From Lachnospiraceae bacterium (lineage in GTDB: Bacteria; Bacillota; Clostridia; Lachnospirales; Lachnospiraceae), in NCBI GenBank assembly GCA_900767585.1, contig CAAFZP010000051.1, positions 1 through 8,668 on the forward strand: a stretch of 8,668 nt of DNA, given 5' to 3'. Each line of letters starts with the position of its first letter. The first letter of the stretch is position 1. This document shows positions 1-6,099 of the stretch, piece after piece. The position numbers and the translations under genes were made by a program. The notes below the pieces were generated by a model. It did not search any database, was not told the origin of the DNA, and saw nothing but the letters and a program-made list of their open reading frames with translations.

Positions 1-1044
1 ACGGCGGCAGAAGAGATGCACTTTGACGAAGCTGAGCAGGATCTGAATCAGGCAATTGCAATCTATGATGATCAGCTGGAAGCGTATATTGAAAAGGCGG
101 TGCTTCTCTATCGGCAGGGTAAGTATCAGGAGTGCATCGATGCTGTTGAAACGACACAGTCCCGCGCATTGAAGTATTACAGTAAGCAAAGCGTTGCAAA
201 TCTCTACAATATTGCGGCGGAAGCGGACTATGCGCTGGAAGACTATGAAGCGGCGATCAAGATGTACCAAAAAGCTTTGGAGTATGCACCGGAGGTACCA
301 AGCTATTATCAGGGGGCTGCCACTGCAATGATCCAACTGGGGAACTTTTCAGGCGCAAATGATGTGCTTGAACAGATGAAGGCTGCAATCCCTCAGGCGG
401 AGCAGAGCGGGGACTATCAGATCGTTCAAGGTGAACTGCTGAGAAAGCAGGGCGATTTGTCAGGTGCACTGCAGGCTACATATAAGGCGATAGAAATATC
501 TGATGACAATGATCTGCTGGCACGAGCATACCGTCTTGCCGCGTCGATCTGCGAAGAGATTGGAGAAAGCAAAATTTCCGAAGAGATCGAGCTGCTGGAG
601 CATGGAATCGAAAGATTACCCGGTGGATTTTACAATGCGTTGGCAGGACAGCTGGCGACTTCCTATATCCGTCAGGCCGAGGTGACTGGAAATTCCTCGT
701 ATCAGGAAAAGGCACTGCAAACATACCAAAAGATGGAAGACAATGGGAATACCACATTGGAAGTACGATTAAACATTGCAATGCTGCAGTATCAGCTACG
801 GGATTTCACAGATGCCATGGAGACGCTTCAAGCATTAAAGACCGATTATCCTAAGGACTATCGCGTATATAAATGGCTTGCATTTGTTCAAGGGGAAATC
901 GACCTAAAAAATGGTGCGTCCTATACCAAATCACTTGAATACTATACAACGGCGGTTGAACTGTACCGTACTGTACAGGCCTCCGGTATGTATGACCCCC
1001 AGATGGATGAGTTGAACCGAATTGCAGCAAATAACTGGCAGTAA
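1..1044 (+). CDS. TPR-repeat protein, C-terminal part (5' end outside window)
   Basis: The frame is open from base 1 (codons for T-A-A-E-E precede the first Met at 16), so the true start lies upstream; the Met at 16 has no ribosome site and falls inside a helical repeat. The 347 visible residues are almost entirely helical with tetratricopeptide spacing. The clearest unit is at residues 65-98 (LYNIAAEADYALEDYEAAI, then a YQKALEYAP turn); others lie near 27-52 and 255-288. No catalytic motif, membrane segment or signal is visible. TPR arrays are protein-binding scaffolds. The gene leads the kinase/phosphatase/FHA genes with only 14 bases to the next start, so it is probably a scaffold or partner of that module. 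The missing N-terminus could carry a further domain (kinase, FHA or membrane anchor); that cannot be judged here. The TPR call is firm, the role inferred. Confidence 0.82.
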   Translation, partial: TAAEEMHFDEAEQDLNQAIAIYDDQLEAYIEKAVLLYRQGKYQECIDAVETTQSRALKYYSKQSVANLYNIAAEADYALEDYEAAIKMYQKALEYAPEVPSYYQGAATAMIQLGNFSGANDVLEQMKAAIPQAEQSGDYQIVQGELLRKQGDLSGALQATYKAIEISDDNDLLARAYRLAASICEEIGESKISEEIELLEHGIERLPGGFYNALAGQLATSYIRQAEVTGNSSYQEKALQTYQKMEDNGNTTLEVRLNIAMLQYQLRDFTDAMETLQALKTDYPKDYRVYKWLAFVQGEIDLKNGASYTKSLEYYTTAVELYRTVQASGMYDPQMDELNRIAANNWQ

Positions 1045-1058
1045 AAGAGGTGAACAAG

Positions 1059-1196
1059 ATGACTGTAGGACAAATCATGGTGATATGTGGAAGTTGTCTG
1101 GTTGTGGCTGCTGCTCTGCTTGGCGTATTTGGAAGCATTCTTCTACACAAAAGGAAAAAGGCGGTTCTTCTTGAAATTGAACATGAATACCGCTGA
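1059..1196 (+). CDS. 45-residue single-pass membrane peptide
   Basis: ATG at 1059 is preceded by an AGAGG ribosome site at 1046-1050 with 8-base spacing, 14 bases after the TPR stop, and the TGA at 1194-1196 lies 18 bases before the next start. The product has a short N-terminus, one hydrophobic helix (about residues 7-29), a basic stop-transfer patch H-K-R-K-K at 30-34 and a short charged tail ending EIEHEYR. The positive patch predicts the C-terminal tail in the cytoplasm. An ICGSC motif (C10, C13) lies inside the helix, which is unusual. I do not recognise a family. Its placement between a TPR gene and a phosphatase, with proper spacing on both sides, suggests a real subunit, perhaps a membrane adaptor for the TPR protein or the FHA membrane protein. 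It could be a chance ORF, but ribosome site, hydrophobic profile and packing argue against that. Confidence 0.72.
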   Translation: MTVGQIMVICGSCLVVAAALLGVFGSILLHKRKKAVLLEIEHEYR

Positions 1197-1214
1197 GAAA
1201 GCAGGAAAAGAGCC

Positions 1215-2084
1215 ATGAAATTTTGTTCCGCATATTATTCGGATGTCGGGAAAAAAGAAACGAATCAGGACTCCCTCCTTCTGATGCAGCGCAGACAGCC
1301 TCAAGGGGACGAAATTGTATTTGCGGTGATCTGTGACGGCGTAGGCGGGTTGAAAATGGGCGAGCAAGCCAGCGCAGAAGTTGTGACAGCATTTCATGAT
1401 TGGTTCAACAACCAGATCGAAGGGCTGTACCAGCAGAAAATTCCGATGACTGCGCTTTTTAATGATTGGGACAAGCTCATTCAGGAACTTCATGGATTGC
1501 TGAAGGAACACTCGGAAAATGCCGGCTTTCGCAGCGGGACAACGGTGGAAGCTGTGCTTCTTATGAAGAATCAGTACTACATCTGCCATATTGGAGACTG
1601 CAGAACATATGTCCTTTCGGACACGATTGACCAGCTGACAACGGATCATACCGTTGTGCAGCGGGAGATAACGGAAGGAAGGCTTACGCCCCAGCAGGCG
1701 GCAAAAGACCCACGCCAGAGTCTTTTACTGCAATGCGTAGGAGCCGGCAAGGTGGTAAAACCGGATTATCTCTATGGCGATATCAAGCCGCATCAGGTAT
1801 TCCTGCTCTGCTGTGATGGGTTTCGCCGCAGAATAACGGGAAGCGAAATCAAGGAGATCTGCAAATATTCTACCAAGGAAAAGAAGCTGCATGATGCACT
1901 GGAAGAAGTGACCCGATTATGCAAGAAACGAAAAGAAACGGATAATATTACAGGAATCCTCATAAGCACCTTCGATAAACCAAAACGGCTGGTTCCGTTC
2001 TGGAAAAAGGATACGCTGAGAACATCAGGAAAACTCGTAAAAGATGTTTTACTGAAACATTATGATCTGGCAGATCAAACATAA
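1215..2084 (+). CDS. PP2C-type (PPM) Ser/Thr protein phosphatase, first copy
   Basis: This 289-residue protein carries the ordered PPM motifs. They are SDVGKKETNQDS (D19), VICDGVGG (metal-binding D41-G42), RSGTTVEAVLL (107-116), HIGDCRTYVL (126-134), LLCCDGF (D201) and TDNITG (D243-N244). Together these give the aspartates that hold the two metal ions of this family, so it should be an active Mn/Mg-dependent phosphatase removing phosphate from Ser/Thr. There is no signal or membrane helix, so it is cytoplasmic. The usual SDGL motif is CDGF here. A basic tail of about 35 residues (from about 255) follows the core and is not part of the fold; it may bind a partner. The start at 1215 has an upstream GGAAAAGAG purine run. 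It follows the 45-residue peptide by 18 bases and precedes the FHA membrane protein by 20. It probably reverses phosphorylation by the kinase at 3223-4719. Confidence 0.95.
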   Translation: MKFCSAYYSDVGKKETNQDSLLLMQRRQPQGDEIVFAVICDGVGGLKMGEQASAEVVTAFHDWFNNQIEGLYQQKIPMTALFNDWDKLIQELHGLLKEHSENAGFRSGTTVEAVLLMKNQYYICHIGDCRTYVLSDTIDQLTTDHTVVQREITEGRLTPQQAAKDPRQSLLLQCVGAGKVVKPDYLYGDIKPHQVFLLCCDGFRRRITGSEIKEICKYSTKEKKLHDALEEVTRLCKKRKETDNITGILISTFDKPKRLVPFWKKDTLRTSGKLVKDVLLKHYDLADQT

Positions 2085-2104
2085 TAAAGCAAAGGAGAAC
2101 TAGT

Positions 2105-3187
2105 ATGGAAAACAATCAAGAATTTGCAATCTTCTTTTCAGATGCACCGAAAGGTAAAAAAATCGGTGCAGTCCTTTCATGGATCGCCACAGCAATTTTG
2201 CTCGTTGCACTTTTTGTGCCGGGATTCCGGGTGAAGTTTCAGACACAGAATCAAAACGGTAAGTATCAGGATATTCCGGCAACGGAGACCTACGAACTGA
2301 ATCAGGCGAAAGAGGCGTGGAAACTTAATGTTCAGCTGGGAACCAACAAAATCTCCGGAAAACTGAATAGCTTTTTGGAAAATGGAAAGACGAGCGTGTT
2401 TTCCTATCTTTCGGATTCGAGTTTGCTGAATGCAAAGCTGCTGACAGATGAAAACATTACTACTGACAAGGAATCTGGAAAGTCCCCAATGGGATGGATA
2501 CTCTTGGCTGTATTTTTCGTTTTGATTGTTGCAGCTGCAATTGCCGGAGTGTATACCATGAGCTGGGTGACGCTGGCAGCAAACCTTGTTGGCGTGCTTG
2601 AACTGCTGGCGGTGTTCTTCCTCGTATTCAAAAATAGATTCAATGAAAATGGAGTGAACCTTTTGACCGGGAGCCGAGTTGTTCCTGCAATGACCGCAGT
2701 TTTGATCGCGCTTTTGGTAATTGCCGCTATCCTGTCCGTTGCCTCTGTAATCGTCAGCTATGCAGTTCATTCCGAGGAGGATGCAGAGGGTGATGCCTAC
2801 TGGGATGACGATGACGAAAACCGGAATGCGCCGACTGGTCTGATTGATGATAATGATACTGCCCCTGTGACCGGCAGCATCCCGTCTGCCTCGACTGTAG
2901 TTGCTACTCTGATCCAGATGAACACGAGCAAGAGCTTTGCAATTATGAACAATACGGAGTTGGTCATTGGTAAGGGTTCTCAGGCAGATGTGATCGTCTC
3001 CAACCCGATCATCAGCCGTGCCCATGCAAAGATCAGCTGCCATAACGGTACCTGCACGATTCAGGATCTTGGCTCTAAAAATGGCACGTTCGTTGGGGAT
3101 CAGAAGATTTCTGGAAACAATATCGTGGTTCTGACGGATGGTATGTACATCACGCTAGGAAATGAGATCTTCCAGTTCAAGGTTTGA
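2105..3187 (+). CDS. Polytopic membrane protein with C-terminal FHA domain
   Basis: A 360-residue protein behind a strong AAAGGAG site (2091-2097, 7-base spacing). A hydrophobic helix at about 19-40 is followed by a polar region of about 85 residues (42-127). Three more helices follow at about 129-149, 152-175 and 193-220. With four helices, both ends are predicted in the cytoplasm and the polar 42-127 region outside, where it could act as a sensor. An acidic linker (about 223-255, with a D-rich run at 234-237 and T252/T256) leads to an FHA domain at about 268-360. FHA signatures are IGKGSQADV (288-296), SRAHAKI (304-310) and GSKNGTF (323-329). FHA domains bind phosphothreonine; the usual GR arginine is lysine (K290) here, while Ser304, Arg305 and the NG pair are kept. 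It is probably the membrane-fixed reader of the kinase next door. No enzyme motif is seen, and the identity of the outer segment is unknown. Confidence 0.93.
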   Translation: MENNQEFAIFFSDAPKGKKIGAVLSWIATAILLVALFVPGFRVKFQTQNQNGKYQDIPATETYELNQAKEAWKLNVQLGTNKISGKLNSFLENGKTSVFSYLSDSSLLNAKLLTDENITTDKESGKSPMGWILLAVFFVLIVAAAIAGVYTMSWVTLAANLVGVLELLAVFFLVFKNRFNENGVNLLTGSRVVPAMTAVLIALLVIAAILSVASVIVSYAVHSEEDAEGDAYWDDDDENRNAPTGLIDDNDTAPVTGSIPSASTVVATLIQMNTSKSFAIMNNTELVIGKGSQADVIVSNPIISRAHAKISCHNGTCTIQDLGSKNGTFVGDQKISGNNIVVLTDGMYITLGNEIFQFKV

Positions 3188-3206
3188 CTTCAGCAGAGGC
3201 TGGAAT

Positions 3207-3210
3207 GAGG
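3207..3210 (+). promoter_or_regulatory. Weak, distant ribosome binding site of the kinase gene
   Basis: GAGG lies 12 bases before the kinase ATG at 3223, longer than the usual 5-9, and the spacer is A-rich. A TAA in the kinase frame at 3211-3213 excludes any earlier start, and the next Met (residue 16) would cut through the zinc ribbon, so 3223 is the start despite the poor site. Lower translation of the kinase than of the upstream FHA protein is a reasonable inference. Confidence 0.5.
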
Positions 3211-3222
3211 TAAAATAAAACG

Positions 3223-4719
3223 ATGGCCACATTGGAAGAAAAGCTTTGTCCAGTCTGCTTTCGGGAAGCGATGGAAGGCGGAAAATGTCAAAATTGTGGA
3301 TATGTTTCGGATGAAGCATCTGTGGGGAAAAACTACCTGCGGTCATTTTCAATTTTGAATACAAAATATCTGCTGGGAAAAAGTCTCGGACAGGGCGGTT
3401 TTGGCATTACCTATCTGGCAAAAAATATGTTGAATGGATCACGCTGCTGCATCAAGGAGTATTTTCCGTCCAATTTGATTCAGGGCAGAATGCCTGATGG
3501 CACGGTTGCCCTGACAGGCGAAGAAAATCGCTGTGAGTTTGAAGATGGGAAACAACGCTTTATTGAAGAAGCACGAACGCTGCAGGAACTTCGCGGGAAT
3601 GTCTCTGTTGTTGATATTCAGGATTTTTTTGAAGAAAATGGCACGGCATATTTTGTGATGGAACTGATCGAAGGCTGCAATCTGCGTACCTTTAAGAAAG
3701 AACACAACGAAGAGCAGACTTTCAAGATGGCGCTTCAGATGCTGCTTCTGATCGGCAGTGCTTTAGCCGAAGTGCACCGCTTTGGCATGATCCATGGGGA
3801 TATCAGTCCGGAAAATATCCTGATTACACAGAATGGAGAAATCAAACTAATCGACTTTGGTGCGGCGCGTTCCTTCCGTCAGAGCAGTGCAAAGCAGGGC
3901 AGAAAGATTTATCTGAAGCCCAATTATGCACCATACGAACAATACACATTAAAACCCTGTCAGGGGCCGTGGACTGATATCTATGCACTGGCATCAACTT
4001 TTTACTTTATTGTGTCCGGCCAGAAAATGCTGGACGCTTTGAGCCGGGCAAAGGGAGGAGCGTATCTTCCGCTATGGAAGTTGGCTCCAGCTGTTTCAAA
4101 ACCATTATCAGATGTAATAGATCATGCGTTGGCATTTGATTACCATGACCGCTATCGCAGCATGATGGAGTTTCTGAGTGCTCTGGAGCAGGTCGTTCAG
4201 CCGGAAGACTATGACATTGATTTGGGAGCGTTGATGCCAAAGTCGAAGGCGTCCAGAACGGCAGTGATCCGCCCGAAAACAGATACAGCTTATGATGATT
4301 CTGAAAAAGTGTGTTCTGTTGAAGAACAGAGCGTACAGGAACCCAGGGGTTTGGCTGCGTTCTTTCACCCAAAGAAGCGCAGACTGGCTTATCTGGAATT
4401 GACGATTGATTACAGAGAAACAGCGGGATGCTTCTCCAAGCGCAGGTGGTTACTTGAACCGAATTGCACGATAAAGATTGGTCGGTCGGCTACAAGTGAT
4501 GTTATGATGCCAGCAAACAATCGAATCAGCCGAAACCATTGTGAGATTTTCTACAATGAAAAACGAAGAGATTTTACAATACGAGACCTTTCAAAGTTTG
4601 GCTCGTTCCTTTCAAGTGGAGAGCCAATGGAAAAAGGAAAACAGTATACATTGAGGGATGGAGACAGTTTTTATGTCCTGTCACCGGAGTATACGTTCAA
4701 GGTGGTGATTGAAGCGTGA
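3223..4719 (+). CDS. Soluble zinc-ribbon / Ser-Thr protein kinase / FHA fusion
   Basis: A 498-residue protein. Residues 9-25 form a four-cysteine ribbon (CPVC at 9-12, CQNC at 22-25), a prefix known from a family of bacterial kinases. The kinase domain (about 49-325) has a glycine loop GQGGFGITY (56-64), Lys78 in CIKEYFP, helix-C Glu116 or 117 in FIEEART, HGDISPENIL (catalytic D193, N198), DFG (211-213), APYEQY (236-241) and TDIYALAS (D252). It therefore looks active, but HRD is HGD, i.e. a non-RD kinase that may not need activation-loop phosphorylation; that loop holds Ser (S217, S221, S222) but no Thr. A Thr/Ser-rich linker (T346, T353, T355) precedes a C-terminal FHA domain (about 388-496) with IGRSATSDV (419-427) and SRNHCEI (436-442). 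The NG pair expected near 459 is replaced by FG. There is no membrane helix or PASTA repeat, unlike PrkC/PknB. It is the probable writer of the operon. Confidence 0.96.
   Translation: MATLEEKLCPVCFREAMEGGKCQNCGYVSDEASVGKNYLRSFSILNTKYLLGKSLGQGGFGITYLAKNMLNGSRCCIKEYFPSNLIQGRMPDGTVALTGEENRCEFEDGKQRFIEEARTLQELRGNVSVVDIQDFFEENGTAYFVMELIEGCNLRTFKKEHNEEQTFKMALQMLLLIGSALAEVHRFGMIHGDISPENILITQNGEIKLIDFGAARSFRQSSAKQGRKIYLKPNYAPYEQYTLKPCQGPWTDIYALASTFYFIVSGQKMLDALSRAKGGAYLPLWKLAPAVSKPLSDVIDHALAFDYHDRYRSMMEFLSALEQVVQPEDYDIDLGALMPKSKASRTAVIRPKTDTAYDDSEKVCSVEEQSVQEPRGLAAFFHPKKRRLAYLELTIDYRETAGCFSKRRWLLEPNCTIKIGRSATSDVMMPANNRISRNHCEIFYNEKRRDFTIRDLSKFGSFLSSGEPMEKGKQYTLRDGDSFYVLSPEYTFKVVIEA
4699..4719 (+). 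promoter_or_regulatory. GTGA stop/start overlap with ribosome site inside the kinase gene
   Basis: AAGGTGG (4699-4705) lies in the last codons of the kinase gene, 10 bases before a GTG start at 4716. The GTG overlaps the kinase TGA (4717-4719). A TGA at 4710-4712 in the phosphatase frame rules out earlier starts. This is a classic arrangement for translational coupling, tying the amount of the second phosphatase to kinase translation. Confidence 0.75.
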
Positions 4720-5600
4720 TCTCTCTTTTTAAGAGAAAAAAGTTGAAGGGAAAAGCTGCCGACGAAATGCAGGCGATGGATGATGTGACGCAGACGCTTT
4801 TGTACCCGTCTGAAAACGATTCGGAAAAGACACTTTGCTTTGACAGCTGTGAAACCGACACAACGGAAATTGCCAGTTATATGTCGATTGGAACGCGAAA
4901 CAATCAGCAGGATTCAGTTCGCTTCGACCATAACGAATTCAGCACAGTCTGTGTGGTATGTGACGGCATGGGCGGCTTATCCGGCGGTGAACGTGCCAGT
5001 GCTCTGGCAGCGCAGGGAATGACACAGCATCTGCTCGAAAATGCACAGGCGACGGATATTTCTACAGAGATGGGCCGTGCGGCACTGAGGCTGAATGAAA
5101 AAGTTAAAGACATCCGCGACAGCGAAAACCGCAAAATGGAAGCCGGAACAACATTGACTGCTGTATTTATCCGGAACGGAGAATTATTCTGGTGCGGAAT
5201 CGGTGACAGCCATATTTATCTGTATCGTGCAGGTGAATTGCGGCAGCTGAATATTGACCACAATTTTGGTGTGCATTTGGATCAAATGGTGCAGGAGGGA
5301 AGCATTACCACTGAGGAGGCATTGCGTCATCCGCAGCGTGCAGCACTGACAAGTTATCTTGGCATTCAGGAACTGACATTGATCAGTGGAAATCGGATGC
5401 CATTCCCTCTGCAAAAGGATGATGTACTGCTTCAATGCACAGATGGGCTGTATCGTTGCTTATCGGATGATGCAATCTGCCAGATTTTGAATACCACAAA
5501 GGATTTGAAGCAGGCCTCCAAGCTGCTGGTGGAAACGGCTCTGACATTTCCCGGAGCACATGATAATACATCGGTGCTGTTGACAAAGTACAAAGGCTAA
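4716..5600 (+). CDS. PP2C-type (PPM) Ser/Thr protein phosphatase, second copy
   Basis: A 294-residue protein starting with GTG. The PPM core begins near residue 51 and has RNNQQDS (D66), VVCDGMGG (D83-G84), AGTTLTAVF (143-151), GIGDSHIYLY (161-170), CTDGLYR (D243) and HDNTS (D283-N284). All metal-binding positions are present, so it should be an active Mn/Mg-dependent phosphatase in the cytoplasm. It is closer to the family consensus than the first copy and clearly diverged from it, so this is not a recent duplication. Before the core is a 50-residue extension: a basic start (KRKKLKGK at 6-13), then an acidic, Thr-rich stretch (DDVTQTLLY at 22-30, SEKTLCF at 36-42). Such acidic Thr motifs are plausible kinase targets and FHA ligands, but this is inference. 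It overlaps the kinase gene by four bases, which implies matched production of the opposing enzymes. Confidence 0.96.
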   Translation: MISLFKRKKLKGKAADEMQAMDDVTQTLLYPSENDSEKTLCFDSCETDTTEIASYMSIGTRNNQQDSVRFDHNEFSTVCVVCDGMGGLSGGERASALAAQGMTQHLLENAQATDISTEMGRAALRLNEKVKDIRDSENRKMEAGTTLTAVFIRNGELFWCGIGDSHIYLYRAGELRQLNIDHNFGVHLDQMVQEGSITTEEALRHPQRAALTSYLGIQELTLISGNRMPFPLQKDDVLLQCTDGLYRCLSDDAICQILNTTKDLKQASKLLVETALTFPGAHDNTSVLLTKYKG

Positions 5601-5660
5601 AGTCAGAAAATATAAAAAAGAAAGGGGTGCAATAAAAAAGCTGGAAGAAGACGCAAATCA

Positions 5661-5666
5661 AAGGAG
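5661..5666 (+). promoter_or_regulatory. Strong ribosome binding site of the GG-leader peptide gene
   Basis: AAGGAG ends 9 bases before the ATG at 5676. It is the best ribosome site in the window together with the one at 2091-2097, and it fixes the start that gives an intact double-glycine leader. The preceding gap (5601-5675) is A-rich; I see no convincing promoter in it. Confidence 0.75.
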
Positions 5667-5675
5667 TGTTGCTTT

Positions 5676-5999
5676 ATGACAAACAACAAGATTCAGATGC
5701 CTGCAAATTTTGTGGCTCTGAATGAAAACGAAATGTCTTGTGTTGAGGGCGGCGGTATTGTTTCGCAGATCTGCTATGCTTTTGGCCGGATGTTCCGCAG
5801 CACCTACTATGATAACTGGGAGAGCGAGTCCAAGACCCTTGAACAGTCTCATGGTGCTGTTGTTTCCAAGAAAAATGGTGTCTACACCTACTCTGACGGC
5901 TATACCCACACGATGTCTGGCGGCAGCAACTGGGGCTTTACCAGCCTTGGCGATTTCTTCTACGGCATCGGTGACCTGTTTGCTGCGTTCTATCTGTAA
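5676..5999 (+). CDS. Double-glycine leader peptide (bacteriocin- or signal-like exported polypeptide)
   Basis: A 107-residue protein. Residues 15-26 read LNENEMSCVEGG, a close match to the LSxxELxxIxGG leader recognised and cut by C39-peptidase ABC exporters. Cleavage after G26 would leave an 81-residue product. The mature part begins GIVSQICYAFGRMF, has a polar Tyr/Ser/Gly-rich middle and ends in a hydrophobic, aromatic, glycine-containing segment (about 85-107, WGFTSLGDFFYGIGDLFAAF). It has only one cysteine (C33), so there is no internal disulfide, and no obvious lanthipeptide Ser/Thr-Cys pattern. I recognise no specific bacteriocin family, and 81 residues is long for a pheromone. No transporter, immunity gene or modifying enzyme is in the window. 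It follows the phosphatase gene by 75 bases, and a hairpin follows its stop. A bacteriocin, a signalling peptide or a secreted structural polypeptide are all possible. Confidence 0.85.
   Translation: MTNNKIQMPANFVALNENEMSCVEGGGIVSQICYAFGRMFRSTYYDNWESESKTLEQSHGAVVSKKNGVYTYSDGYTHTMSGGSNWGFTSLGDFFYGIGDLFAAFYL
5748..5756 (+). other. Predicted leader cleavage site (GGG) of the exported peptide
   Basis: Codons 25-27 are three glycines. The family cut falls after the second Gly of the motif, so after G26 (base 5753), leaving Gly as first mature residue. The third Gly makes a one-residue shift possible. The upstream anchors L15, E19, M20 and V23 are in the expected register (-12, -8, -7, -4). Confidence 0.7.
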
Positions 6000-6005
6000 A
6001 TTCTA

Positions 6006-6031
6006 AGGAGCTGTGAGGGTTCACAGCTCCT
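6006..6031 (+). terminator. Perfect 11-bp hairpin after the GG-peptide gene (possible terminator)
   Basis: Bases 6006-6016 (AGGAGCTGTGA) pair perfectly with 6021-6031 around a GGGT loop, starting 7 bases after the TAA at 5997-5999. A run of seven T (6054-6060) comes 22 bases after the stem rather than directly, so it is not a textbook intrinsic terminator. It may instead protect the 3' end of the peptide mRNA or reduce read-through into the peptidase gene. The left arm hides an AAGGAG sequence (6005-6010). Confidence 0.6.
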
Positions 6032-6099
6032 GAAATGAAAGCGATTCTTCCAGTTTTTTTATTGCATCGCAAGTTCTGACTAAAGAATAGGTACATATT

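Noticed and set aside
2177..3043. Long (288-codon) minus-strand ORF opposite the FHA membrane protein
   Set aside because: The + strand gene has a strong ribosome site, membrane helices and FHA motifs. The antisense product is His/Cys/Asn-rich without recognisable domains, as expected for a shadow of hydrophobic coding sequence.
1..5600. Type VII (ESX-like) secretion locus
   Set aside because: FHA and TPR proteins can occur near such loci, but no FtsK-type ATPase, WXG100 protein or LXG toxin is encoded here, so the label cannot be supported from this window.
5580..5616. TTGACA (5580-5585) followed by TATAAA (5611-5616) as a promoter for the peptide gene
   Set aside because: The spacer is 25 bases, too long for a sigma-A promoter, and TTGACA is inside the phosphatase coding end. 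No better -10 exists at 16-18 bases.
5632..5679. Possible 15-codon ORF starting with ATA after an AAAGGGG sequence, its TGA overlapping the peptide ATG
   Set aside because: ATA is not a credible start, and the peptide gene has its own ribosome site. The overlap is probably chance.
5722..6006. Alternative + strand ORF overlapping the GG-leader peptide gene
   Set aside because: It is a +1 shadow lacking a ribosome site. The 5676 frame has the AAGGAG site and the leader motif in register.
6035..6079. A 14-codon ORF after the hairpin as a leader peptide for attenuation
   Set aside because: The only AAGGAG nearby (6005-6010) is too far upstream and buried in the hairpin, and the sequence has no run of regulatory codons.
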